Shown here piece after piece: positions 1 through 7,815 of a stretch of 40,372 bases of DNA (its first letter is position 1; every line of letters starts with the position of its first letter). The position numbers and the translations under genes are program-made. This stretch comes from Candidatus Phocaeicola faecipullorum (GTDB lineage: Bacteria > Bacteroidota > Bacteroidia > Bacteroidales > Bacteroidaceae). Under the pieces are notes generated by a model that saw only the letters and a program-made list of their open reading frames with translations, was not told the DNA's origin and did not search any database. Location: positions 1-40,372 of the forward strand of contig JAHLFB010000018.1 in NCBI GenBank assembly GCA_018884025.1, read 5' to 3'.

Positions 1-298
1 TTATGTATCTGTTCTTTCCCTGCATGGAAACCCAGTTCTCGTATTCTTCCACAGATATCGGATAGAATCTTATGTTTACCCCAAGTTCCGATGCCTTGAA
101 AAGGAGTTCTTTCATAATATTCCCGGATTCTGTTTCCTTGCTTTTGAAAAGGATACCAAGCGACAATGTCTGGTGTATGTCTGCCTGACCTATATCCAGG
201 ATAGTAACATCGTATCTGGATAGAATTTCTGTGATAGAAGCAGTCAGTCCCGGTCGGTCGATGCCCGTTATTCTTATTAGTGTTAATTCAGTATTCAT
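1..298 (-). CDS. serB: Phosphoserine phosphatase, N-terminal part (cut by window edge)
   Basis: The reading frame starts at the ATG complementary to 296-298 and stays open for 99 codons to the window edge. The visible part is an ACT-type regulatory domain: it opens with ELTLIRITGIDRPGLT, continues with an ILDIGQADIHQTLSLGIL stretch and ends in EEYENWVSMQGKNRYI. In Bacteroidales this is the N-terminal module of the two-domain SerB, whose HAD phosphatase domain would lie outside the window. SerB removes phosphate from phosphoserine in the last step of serine synthesis in the cytoplasm. The gene starts 24 nt after the stop of the GH29-like gene on the same strand, so co-transcription is possible but the two functions are unrelated. 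Identification rests on the ACT half only. Confidence 0.8.
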   Translation of the reverse strand, partial: MNTELTLIRITGIDRPGLTASITEILSRYDVTILDIGQADIHQTLSLGILFKSKETESGNIMKELLFKASELGVNIRFYPISVEEYENWVSMQGKNRYI

Positions 299-322
299 AA
301 AGTCTTTTACTATGTTTTGTTC

Positions 323-2299
323 TTATAGCGCTATTCTTCTCAGTCTTATACGCAGGTTTGATAGTCCGGTATCATCATGTTCGGAAGTCAGACCGGTCTG
401 TCGCACTGTAAGTTTATGATTCTTCTTTTTGCTCATTTCCGGCAGTGTCAGATCCTGCTTGTATATTGTCTGGTTTTCAGACGGACGCAGTATGTAACTG
501 ATTTCTTTCTCAAATCTGTTATAGACTCTCATTACAATCTGGTTGTTTCCTTTTTCAAGATGCACCAGCACTTTTTCCATCCTGAAACCGCATCCGTACG
601 GATTCAGGTGTTTCATTATTGATTTTCCGTTCAGATATATTTCAATACCGTTTCCTGCTCCGGCTTCTATTATTATATTCTGTTCTCTTGGCGATTCTAT
701 GTTTTGCATCACATAATATGTTTCATTTGCGCTTGCCGGGAAAGTCTGTTTTTCGGCAGATGTCTCCCTCCACATATGTTTTTCTATGGGTGAATTTTCC
801 ATGTCTGTATCAATTGTTTGCGGTGCATGGAATATTTTTTTCTCCGGACCGCAAATATATTGTTTGCCCCATACAGTTCCGTTTGTGGTTTGTCGTGGTG
901 ATGGCTTTCCGTTGTTGAGTGTTACATTATATGTTTTTCCGTCCAGTTCTATTTCTAGATTTTTCCCTGTTTCCTGTTCTGTATATAGTAACTCAAGCTG
1001 CTTAAGCATTAGCTGCTCAAAATACCATGAATACTTTACCGTACTTTTATATGTACTGTTAAAGTCGAAACCGGAAATGCTGTATAATGGGTTTGAGTTA
1101 TTCTGTTTCAGTGTTATAGCTCTTATAGGCTCAGGTTTTTGGTCTTCAATATTCTGTTTGAATTTGAGTGTAAGTACATTTATGTTTTTCCCTTTATATG
1201 CGGAAGCCGGTATAGCTATGTCTATGAGTCCATTCTTCTGGATGCATGTTGCCAGTTTTCCGTCAGCTTTCTCCAGCTCATATTCCGGCATATACAGTTT
1301 TATCCTTCCGTCTTTAGGATATTTGCCTGATAATATGAAATACAGCATGTTGCCTTTCCTTGTGACAGTTCCCCATTCAAAGTCTTCAATAAACGGTGAA
1401 TGTTCGGTATTGTATATCGCATGTCCGTTTTCTTTTAACCAACGGCCGATATTGTCCATTATCTCTTTGTCGTATTCATTTATTGTGCCGTTGTTTTCCA
1501 GATGCAGGTTAAGCAAGAAACCTCCTCCGTAAGATACGACGTCTGTCATTTTCTGTATTATCTTTTTGGCATCTGATTGTGCATTGTCAATTTCGATGGA
1601 TGATGTATTAGACGACAGAGAAGAATCGTATCTCCATTTACACTCTAGAAAATCTTTCTGGAAATGATATTTCAGGACATTGCAGAAGTCGTATTGTCCA
1701 TTTCCGGCATCGCTGCTTACCATGCATTCCGGTTGCAGTTTATGTATTAGCGAGTATAGTTCTTTACTTTCTTCAGGAGTCCTTGCTATCATGTCAAAGC
1801 TTATTTCCGATATTTTTCCGTATTTTGTCAGTAGCTCCGTTATTCGTTTTTTGCCAAGCTCATTCAGTTTTCCGGAAGTTGGATATGAATTGTTGTCTTG
1901 TTTTCCTGAAATAGGAAGATAAAGTCCAAATTGTATTTTTCTTTTTGCGCATGCGACGCTTAGTTCTTTGATGATATCCCTGTGATTATATTTATGATAG
2001 CAAGAGTTTGTGTCTGTTGATGTATTGAATAAATACATGTTTCCTGTTTTGGCTGGAGCGATAACAGTACGCATTCCTGATTTGACAGCCAGCGAAACGA
2101 TAGAATCTGCATTGAAACCGGCAAAATTGAATTCATCGTTGGTAGCTTTCCCTTTTTGATTTTTTTGTACTGGGAAAATGATCTTCATTGCAAGTTTATT
2201 GTCTTGCCAGGTTTTTATTGTATTTTCTGAAACGTGTGCAAAAACACAGTTTATGTATATTAACAGTAAGGAGAATATGGATAAAACACGTATCTTCAT
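323..2299 (-). CDS. Secreted GH29-like (alpha-L-fucosidase fold) protein, divergent active site
   Basis: 658 residues with a type I signal peptide (about residues 1-21). Residues 60-330 follow the alpha-L-fucosidase GH29 barrel: a FNADSIVSLAVKSGM helix, RDIIKELSVACAKRKIQFGLY, the EISFDMI strand whose Asp169 sits where the GH29 nucleophile lies, and GGGFLLNLHLENNGTINE followed by IGRWLKENGHAIYNT. The usual HHDGF motif after the second strand is absent; the sequence there is PAKTGNMYLF (82-91). The C-terminal half has beta-rich segments, including one around residues 560-640 that resembles a carbohydrate-binding jelly roll. It is exported to the periplasm or outer membrane. It could be a fucosidase of altered specificity or an inactive sugar-binding relative. 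The start is supported by a divergent -7 box at 2324-2331. Family confidence is moderate, activity uncertain. Confidence 0.65.
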   Translation of the reverse strand: MKIRVLSIFSLLLIYINCVFAHVSENTIKTWQDNKLAMKIIFPVQKNQKGKATNDEFNFAGFNADSIVSLAVKSGMRTVIAPAKTGNMYLFNTSTDTNSCYHKYNHRDIIKELSVACAKRKIQFGLYLPISGKQDNNSYPTSGKLNELGKKRITELLTKYGKISEISFDMIARTPEESKELYSLIHKLQPECMVSSDAGNGQYDFCNVLKYHFQKDFLECKWRYDSSLSSNTSSIEIDNAQSDAKKIIQKMTDVVSYGGGFLLNLHLENNGTINEYDKEIMDNIGRWLKENGHAIYNTEHSPFIEDFEWGTVTRKGNMLYFILSGKYPKDGRIKLYMPEYELEKADGKLATCIQKNGLIDIAIPASAYKGKNINVLTLKFKQNIEDQKPEPIRAITLKQNNSNPLYSISGFDFNSTYKSTVKYSWYFEQLMLKQLELLYTEQETGKNLEIELDGKTYNVTLNNGKPSPRQTTNGTVWGKQYICGPEKKIFHAPQTIDTDMENSPIEKHMWRETSAEKQTFPASANETYYVMQNIESPREQNIIIEAGAGNGIEIYLNGKSIMKHLNPYGCGFRMEKVLVHLEKGNNQIVMRVYNRFEKEISYILRPSENQTIYKQDLTLPEMSKKKNHKLTVRQTGLTSEHDDTGLSNLRIRLRRIAL

Positions 2300-2323
2300 A
2301 ATTTATAATGATATAATGATGAG

Positions 2324-2331
2324 CAAAGATA
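2324..2331 (-). promoter_or_regulatory. Candidate promoter -7 box for the GH29-like gene
   Basis: The minus strand reads TATCTTTG, an exact match to the Bacteroidales TANNTTTG box, 25 nt before the start codon. No convincing -33 TTG is seen at the right spacing. Confidence 0.5.
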
Positions 2332-2340
2332 ATTACTTCT

Positions 2341-2371
2341 TTTGTGATATGCTAACTTTTATGTATTTTTG
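2341..2371 (+). promoter_or_regulatory. Promoter of the purine channel/permease operon
   Basis: TTTG (2341-2344), 19 nt, then TATTTTTG (2364-2371): both Bacteroidales promoter elements at ideal spacing. It lies about 40 nt before the DUF5020 start and back to back with the promoter of the minus-strand GH29-like gene. Confidence 0.75.
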
Positions 2372-2412
2372 CGCCTTGATTTTATAACTATTATTAAAAA
2401 CTAAAAAAGACA

Positions 2413-3111
2413 ATGAAAAAACTGTTTTTATCAATCATCATTTGTATGATAACAGCTATTGCCGGAGCGCAGAACATTCAGTTGCATTATGATTTTGGTA
2501 GCTCAATTTACAAGTCGTTGGACACCAGACCTAAAGTAACCACTACTGTTGAAATGTTTAAGCCTGACAGATGGGGTAGTACATATTTCTTCGTGGATAT
2601 GGATTATACCAAGGACGGTGTCGCAGGAGCATACTGGGAAATATCTCGTGAGCTGAAATTCTGGAATCCTCCATATTCTATTCATGTTGAGTACAATGGT
2701 GGATTGAATTATATAAACAACGCTTATCTTTTTGGTGCGACTTATACATGGAACAATGCCGATTTCACAAAAGGCTTTACTTTCACTCCTATGTATAAAT
2801 ATATTCAGAAGAACTCGTCGCCAAATAATTTCCAGTTGACAGCTACTTGGTATCTTCATTTCTGCAAAGGTAAATTATCTTTCACCGGGTTTGCCGATTT
2901 TTGGAGAGAAAGACATACAGACGGTGAAGGCAACAGACATGACTATGTATTCATCACAGAACCTCAGTTTTGGGTAAACCTGAATAAATTTGACAAGATA
3001 AGCGACGATTTTAATCTGAGTTTCGGTTCAGAGTGGGAAATATCTTCTAATTTCGCTTTGATGAAAGGATGGCACTGGCTTCCTACTTTGGCTATGAAAT
3101 GGACGTTCTAA
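2413..3111 (+). CDS. DUF5020/Tsx-like outer-membrane beta-barrel protein
   Basis: 232 residues starting with a signal peptide (MKKLFLSIIICMITAIAGAQ). The rest alternates aromatic and polar residues in short strands (YFFVDMDY, SIHVEYNGGL, GFTFTPMYKY, FQLTATWYLH) and ends in a terminal Phe (LAMKWTF), as outer-membrane barrels do. The overall pattern matches the Bacteroidales DUF5020 family, related to the nucleoside channel Tsx. The NCS2 purine permease begins 7 nt downstream, so the pair probably moves nucleosides or nucleobases across the outer and then the inner membrane. Substrate is inferred from this neighbour only. Confidence 0.75.
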   Translation: MKKLFLSIIICMITAIAGAQNIQLHYDFGSSIYKSLDTRPKVTTTVEMFKPDRWGSTYFFVDMDYTKDGVAGAYWEISRELKFWNPPYSIHVEYNGGLNYINNAYLFGATYTWNNADFTKGFTFTPMYKYIQKNSSPNNFQLTATWYLHFCKGKLSFTGFADFWRERHTDGEGNRHDYVFITEPQFWVNLNKFDKISDDFNLSFGSEWEISSNFALMKGWHWLPTLAMKWTF

Positions 3112-3118
3112 AAAATAA

Positions 3119-4411
3119 ATGGTCATGTTAGAAAAACTTTTCGGATTCGACAGGAATGTAACCAGAGTGCGTACCGAGGTATTGGCGGGTATCACTACAT
3201 TCCTTACTATGGCATATATCCTTGCCGTAAACCCAAACATACTTAGCGCTACAGGTATGGATAAGGGTGCATTGTTTACAACCACTGTAATAGCTTCCGC
3301 TTTTGCCACACTGTTGATGGCATTCTATGCCAAATTGCCTTTCGGACTTGCTCCTGGTATGGGACTTAACGCCTTCTTTGCATACACAGTATGTCTCACT
3401 TTGGGATATACATGGCAGTTTGCCCTTACCGCGGTATTGATAGAAGGTATCATCTTTATATTACTGACGGTTACAAACCTGCGAGAGAAGATTGTTGATG
3501 CTATACCGGTTACATTGAAAAATGCCATTGGTGCCGGTATCGGTCTTTTCATATCTTTTATCGGATTACAGAATGCGGGAATTATCGTGAATAACGACGC
3601 TACACTTATCAGTATGGGAAATATCACTTCCGGTCCTGCCTTGCTCGGAATGATAGGTCTTGTTGTTACTTCCATTCTTTTAGTTAAAGGAGTAAGAGGA
3701 GCATTGCTTTTCGGTATCCTTATCACAACTTTGATTGGTATCCCTATGGGTATCACGAAGTTCGACGGTATCTTCAGTACTCCTCCTTCTATTGAGCCTA
3801 TATTCTGGCAGTTTGAATGGCACAATATATTCACAAAGGAAATGATTGTAGTGGTATTCACATTCCTGTTTGTGGATATGTTTGATACCATCGGAACATT
3901 GGTAGGTGTGACTACTAAGGCCGGAATGATGGACAAGAACGGTAAGATTCCTCATCTGAAACAGGCTTTTATGGTAGATGCCATAGGTACTACTGCCGGT
4001 GCAATGCTTGGAACAAGTACAATCACTACATTCGTGGAAAGTGCTTCAGGAGTAGGCGAGGGTGGTAGAAGTGGTCTTACAGCATTTGTAACAGCTGTCT
4101 GCTTCCTGCTTTCATTGTTCTTTGCTCCTTTCTTCCTTTCTGTTCCTGGAGCTGCTACAGCGCCTGTATTGATACTTGTAGGTCTGATGATGATGTCTTC
4201 AGTACTTAAAGTCAATTTTGCTGATTATTCTGAAGCTATCCCTGCATTTATCTGTATCATCTTCATGCCTCTTGCTTACAGCATTTCAGACGGTATCGTA
4301 CTCGGTATGATAAGCTATGTTCTTATCAATCTGCTTACTGGCAAGTATAAGAAACTTACAATCGGTATGTATATACTGGCTGCAATATTCGTATTGAAGT
4401 TCTTTGTTTGA
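3119..4411 (+). CDS. NCS2-family adenine/guanine/hypoxanthine permease
   Basis: 430 residues, the normal length for the AzgA/PbuG-type branch of NCS2. The N-terminus has the typical pattern GITTFLTMAYILAVNPNIL, followed by PFGLAPGMGLNAFFAY, the VDMFDTIGTLVGV segment and ESASGVGEGGRSGLTA near residue 300, all hallmarks of purine:proton symporters. About 12-14 hydrophobic segments are visible. An in-frame ATG two codons later (3125) could be the true start. It follows the Tsx-like barrel by 7 nt and is followed by a strong terminator, so the two genes form a complete bicistronic unit for purine uptake. Confidence 0.9.
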   Translation: MVMLEKLFGFDRNVTRVRTEVLAGITTFLTMAYILAVNPNILSATGMDKGALFTTTVIASAFATLLMAFYAKLPFGLAPGMGLNAFFAYTVCLTLGYTWQFALTAVLIEGIIFILLTVTNLREKIVDAIPVTLKNAIGAGIGLFISFIGLQNAGIIVNNDATLISMGNITSGPALLGMIGLVVTSILLVKGVRGALLFGILITTLIGIPMGITKFDGIFSTPPSIEPIFWQFEWHNIFTKEMIVVVFTFLFVDMFDTIGTLVGVTTKAGMMDKNGKIPHLKQAFMVDAIGTTAGAMLGTSTITTFVESASGVGEGGRSGLTAFVTAVCFLLSLFFAPFFLSVPGAATAPVLILVGLMMMSSVLKVNFADYSEAIPAFICIIFMPLAYSISDGIVLGMISYVLINLLTGKYKKLTIGMYILAAIFVLKFFV

Positions 4412-4441
4412 TAATAGATAACGTTGAGCGAACGCATAATT

Positions 4442-4487
4442 AACGCCTGGTGAACACTGAGTGAACGGTGTTTTCCGGGCGTTTTTT
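4442..4487 (+). terminator. Intrinsic terminator after the purine permease
   Basis: AACGCCTGG (4442-4450) pairs with CCGGGCGTT (4475-4483) with one G-U pair; an inner TGAACAC/GTGTTTT pairing extends the hairpin. A run of T follows. Confidence 0.8.
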
Positions 4488-4542
4488 ATGTGTTCATTAT
4501 ATGTTCGCTGGATTGAATTTAGGATTTGCAAAATAAAACTCT

Positions 4543-4550
4543 TATCTTTG
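4543..4550 (+). promoter_or_regulatory. Candidate -7 box for the AAA-ATPase/nuclease gene
   Basis: TATCTTTG, 26 nt before the ATG at 4577. It lies inside the extension that would be coding if the upstream TTG at 4526 were the start, which argues for the ATG. Confidence 0.55.
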
Positions 4551-4576
4551 TGTCAACAGATAAAAAACAGTCAGTC

Positions 4577-6127
4577 ATGATCAAACTTTATCCTATAGGC
4601 ATACAGAATTTTGAGGATTTACGTAAGAAAGGTTATATTTATGTTGACAAAACAGCATTGATATATCAGTTGGTGGCTACAGGTAAATATTATTTTCTCA
4701 GCCGTCCCCGCCGTTTCGGCAAGAGTCTTCTTATATCTACTCTAGAAGCGTATTTCTCCGGAAAGCGAGAACTTTTTGCCGGACTGGAAATGGAGAAGCT
4801 GGAGAAGGAGTGGATAGAGTATCCTGTATTGCATATGGACTTGAATACTAGAAACTATCACTGTAGGGAGTCTTTGATCGGAATACTAAATCAAAATCTT
4901 GAGGAGTGGGAAAAACTCTATGGTGACGAAAAAAAAGATCGGGTATCGGAAGAACGTTTTATGTATATGATAAAACGAGCATACGAAGTGACCGGAAGAA
5001 AAGTAGTCATTCTCATAGACGAATACGACAAGCCTATGCTTCAGGCCATAGGTAGTCTAGAACTCCAGACTGAATATCGCAATACACTGAAAGCCTTTTA
5101 CGGGGCATTGAAGTCCTGCGACGGATACATACAGTTTGCCATGCTCACAGGCGTGACAAAATTTGGAAAAGTAAGTGTGTTCAGCGATTTAAACAATCTT
5201 ATGGATATCTCTATGATAAACCGTTTTTCTGAAATATGCGGAATAACCGAAGAGGAACTTCACAGATATTTTGACGATGATATTCACACTCTGGCCGAGA
5301 AACTTGGAACAGGTTATGAGGAAACCTGCGCACGCCTGAAATTGAATTATGACGGCTATCATTTCAGTTTTAAGTCACCGGGGATGTATAATCCTTTCAG
5401 CCTTCTGAATACCTTTGCCAATATGCAGATCGATAATTACTGGTTTGCTACCGGTACGCCTACATATCTTGTAGAACTGATGAAGCAGCATAACTACAAT
5501 GTTGAGGAGATAGAAGATATAGTTACCAGCGGTCCTGTTCTTGATTCCATAGATGCAGCATCCACCGACCCGGTTCCTGTAATCTATCAGAGCGGTTATC
5601 TGACAATAAAGGGTTATAATGAAGAGTTCGAGAACTACACTCTGGGTTTTCCTAACCGCGAGGTTGAGCAGGGCTTTTTCCGTTTCCTTCTTCCCAATTA
5701 TGCCTCTGTCAGTGTAACAAAATCTCCATACGAGATCCAGCGTTTTGTAGAGGAAGTCCGCAAGGGTGATGTGGATTCTTTCCTGAGCCGCCTGCAGACT
5801 TTCTTTGATGATATACCATACGAACTTGCTCCACGCGACCGTGAAGTGCATTATCAGAACATTCTATACATTGTGTTCAAACTTATGGGTTTCCATGCAG
5901 AAGTGGAATATCATACTTCACGCGGACGTGTTGACCTTGTGCTGAAAACCTCCGACTATATCTATGTAATGGAATTCAAACTTGACGGAACAGCCGAGGA
6001 AGCCATGGCTCAAATAGACGCTAAAGGGTATGCCTCTGCATTTACTGCCGACGGGAGAAAAGTTGTTAAGGTAGGGGTGAATTTCAGTTCCGAAACAAGG
6101 ACTATAGACAGGTGGATAGTAGCTTGA
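4577..6127 (+). CDS. AAA-ATPase (PF09820) with C-terminal PD-(D/E)XK nuclease-like domain
   Basis: 516 residues from the ATG at 4577, where the family's usual start MIKLYPIGIQNFEDLR begins; the frame is open back to a TTG at 4526, but that overlaps the promoter box. Residues 1-300 are the predicted AAA-ATPase domain: YVDKT, a Walker-A-like RPRRFGKSLL at 43-52 and a Walker B VVILIDEYDKPM. The C-terminal 120 residues carry GRVDLVLKTSDYIYVMEFKL, i.e. D-x(n)-ExK of the PD-(D/E)XK fold (DUF1703). Such proteins occur in many copies in Bacteroidales genomes; their role is unknown and often guessed to be mobile or defence-related. It stands alone between a terminator and the Cas12f promoter. Confidence 0.85.
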   Translation: MIKLYPIGIQNFEDLRKKGYIYVDKTALIYQLVATGKYYFLSRPRRFGKSLLISTLEAYFSGKRELFAGLEMEKLEKEWIEYPVLHMDLNTRNYHCRESLIGILNQNLEEWEKLYGDEKKDRVSEERFMYMIKRAYEVTGRKVVILIDEYDKPMLQAIGSLELQTEYRNTLKAFYGALKSCDGYIQFAMLTGVTKFGKVSVFSDLNNLMDISMINRFSEICGITEEELHRYFDDDIHTLAEKLGTGYEETCARLKLNYDGYHFSFKSPGMYNPFSLLNTFANMQIDNYWFATGTPTYLVELMKQHNYNVEEIEDIVTSGPVLDSIDAASTDPVPVIYQSGYLTIKGYNEEFENYTLGFPNREVEQGFFRFLLPNYASVSVTKSPYEIQRFVEEVRKGDVDSFLSRLQTFFDDIPYELAPRDREVHYQNILYIVFKLMGFHAEVEYHTSRGRVDLVLKTSDYIYVMEFKLDGTAEEAMAQIDAKGYASAFTADGRKVVKVGVNFSSETRTIDRWIVA

Positions 6128-6145
6128 CTTTATTTGATTGAAATA

Positions 6146-6175
6146 TTGCCGATATCGGCAAAAAATGTATCTTTG
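6146..6175 (+). promoter_or_regulatory. Promoter of the Cas12f gene with an embedded palindrome
   Basis: TTG (6146-6148 region), 19 nt, then TATCTTTG (6168-6175). A perfect 16-bp palindrome, TTGCCGATATCGGCAA (6146-6161), covers the -33 element, and its half TTGCCGATA recurs at 6199-6207, downstream of the expected start of transcription. The layout suggests an operator, but no regulator is identified. The 5' leader to the ATG would be about 105 nt. Confidence 0.6.
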
Positions 6176-6289
6176 CCCTGATATTTTATTATATAAACTT
6201 GCCGATAGATTTTATAGGAAATTATTTGAGTTGGATTTGAGACTTACAATTATAATTACAATATTTGCGGTGGTAAAATTAAAAAGAGT

Positions 6290-7705
6290 ATGCCTATTAT
6301 TACACGTAAGATAGAATTGAAAATCGTAAAAGATGGATTGACAGATGAAGAATATGACCAACAATGGAAATATCTTTACCAGATAAACAACACCATTTAT
6401 CAGGCTGCCAACAGAATCTCTACTCATTGCCTTTTTAACGATGAGTATGAAATGCGATTGAAATTACATATGCCACGGTACAAGGAAATAGAGAAAGAAC
6501 TGAAAAAACTGGATTCGGATAAAAAAACATCGGATAAAGAGATACGAGACAGGCTGCTTAATGAAAGAAAAGAACTTGATGAAGATGTAAAAAATAAAAA
6601 GAAGGATTTTCTTCAATGTTCCAAACAGAATTCCACTTATCAATTGGTATCGAAAGAATTTAAACAGTATATACCAAGCGATATATTAGCAAATTTAAAT
6701 CAAAAGATTCAAGAAAATTACAATAATAACCAAAAGAAGATAGAGTCAGGTGAAAGGGCTTTAAGTACTTACAAGAAAGGTATGGAAATTCCATTTTCCA
6801 TAAGAGAAAATAAAAGGTTGAAACTTTTTATAAAAGAGGAAGGAATCTATCTAAAATGGTTTAAAGAAATACTTTTCAGGCTTGAGTTTGGAAAAGACGC
6901 AAGCAATAACCGCTGTATCGTTGAAAGACTGATAGAAAGCGACAGGCAACAAAAGAACAAGGGCGAAGATTATGTTGCCAATAATTCTTCTATAAAGCTT
7001 GTAAAAAATGGAAAAAGTACAAGAATATTCCTGTTGCTGTCTATTGACATTCCTGCTAAGAAACAAGTGTTGGATAAGGAAGTTGTGTTAGGTGTGGATT
7101 TGGGCATCAAATGTCCGTTATACCTTGCTATCAACAAGGATGACAATTTCAAGATGCAGATTGGCAATATAGAACATTTTCACAATCAGCGGACGATGTT
7201 TCAGAAACGTTTTAAAAGTTTGCAGAAACTTATGTGTACCCAAGGTGGACATGGACGAAAGAAGAAACTGGAGCCTTTGGAAAAACTGAAGGAAAAAGAG
7301 CGTAATTGGGTGCATACACAAAACCATGTTTACAGCCGTGAGGTTATAAGGCAGGCTTTAAAACATAATGCCGGAACTATCCACATGGAGTCATTGAAAG
7401 ATTTCGGAAAAGGTAAGGATGGTTATGTAAAAGACGAGTATAAGTATCTGCTTCGTTATTGGTCGTATTACGAACTGCAAAGTATGATAGAATATAAGGC
7501 GAAATTGGAAGGTATTGAAGTGAAATATATAGACCCTGCATATACCAGCCAGACATGCAGCTATTGTGGAGAACGTGGAGAACGTAAGAAGCAAGAAGAA
7601 TTTGTTTGTACGAATCCCCAATGTAAACGATGTGGAGAGAAAATAAATGCAGACTTTAATGCTGCAAGAAATATTGCGATGAGTAAAAAAATCGTAGAAA
7701 GATAA
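6290..7705 (+). CDS. cas12f: Cas12f-like RNA-guided nuclease (type V-F CRISPR effector)
   Basis: 471 residues, within the 400-550 range of Cas12f. The C-terminal half is a complete RuvC domain: VVLGVDLGIKCPLYLA with Asp270, TIHMESLKDF with Glu367, and NADFNAARNIA with Asp455. A zinc ribbon sits between the last two motifs (CSYC at 423-426, then C440 and C445-C448). Features I recall from Cas12f1 proteins are present: GGHGRKKKLEP (319-329), NHVYSREVI, W-S-YYELQ, and an ME-IP segment before a wedge-like beta region. The N-terminal part is helical and charged, with no N-terminal zinc finger seen. It is followed by a structured non-coding region and a 36/30 repeat-spacer array. No cas1/cas2/cas4 and no tnpA are near. 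A TnpB transposon protein is the alternative; the array argues against it. All catalytic residues are intact, so DNA cleavage is expected. Confidence 0.85.
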   Translation: MPIITRKIELKIVKDGLTDEEYDQQWKYLYQINNTIYQAANRISTHCLFNDEYEMRLKLHMPRYKEIEKELKKLDSDKKTSDKEIRDRLLNERKELDEDVKNKKKDFLQCSKQNSTYQLVSKEFKQYIPSDILANLNQKIQENYNNNQKKIESGERALSTYKKGMEIPFSIRENKRLKLFIKEEGIYLKWFKEILFRLEFGKDASNNRCIVERLIESDRQQKNKGEDYVANNSSIKLVKNGKSTRIFLLLSIDIPAKKQVLDKEVVLGVDLGIKCPLYLAINKDDNFKMQIGNIEHFHNQRTMFQKRFKSLQKLMCTQGGHGRKKKLEPLEKLKEKERNWVHTQNHVYSREVIRQALKHNAGTIHMESLKDFGKGKDGYVKDEYKYLLRYWSYYELQSMIEYKAKLEGIEVKYIDPAYTSQTCSYCGERGERKKQEEFVCTNPQCKRCGEKINADFNAARNIAMSKKIVER

Positions 7706-7815
7706 TTAGAGAAGAAATTTTCTAATTGGGGCTGCTGGAAGTCCTTAACCTGAGATAGGAAACTATACTCGGGAAGTACGTCAAAACATTGAAATTGACA
7801 AGCTTAAAACAAACT
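7706..7815 (+). ncRNA. Candidate tracrRNA/leader between cas12f and the array
   Basis: This gap holds three predicted hairpins. TTAGA (7706-7710) pairs with TCTAA (7721-7725). CCTGAG-ATAG-GAAA-CTAT-A-CTCGGG (7749-7773) is a 10-bp stem with one bulged A, one G-U pair and a GNRA tetraloop. GTCAA (7780-7784) pairs with TTGAC (7795-7799). TCAAAACA (7781-7788) is an 8-nt complement of TGTTTTGA in the repeats, and TTAAAACAA (7805-7813) also pairs with the same part of the repeat (one G-U), so either could be the anti-repeat. In known type V-F loci the tracrRNA lies here. RNA ends are unknown and may reach into the 3' end of the gene. Confidence 0.6.

Noticed and set aside
786..1532. 248-codon plus-strand open frame
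   Set aside because: It is antisense to the GH29-like gene, with low-complexity Ser/Phe/Cys composition and no start signals.
4526..4576. TTG start for the AAA-ATPase/nuclease gene
   Set aside because: The extension overlaps a TATCTTTG promoter box and the family's usual N-terminus begins at the ATG at 4577.
5375..5851. 158-codon minus-strand open frame
   Set aside because: It is antisense to the AAA-ATPase/nuclease gene and lacks family features or a promoter.
6290..7705. Reading the RuvC protein as an IS605/IS607 TnpB in an insertion sequence
   Set aside because: No tnpA, no clear left or right element ends, and a regular 36/30 repeat-spacer array directly follows.
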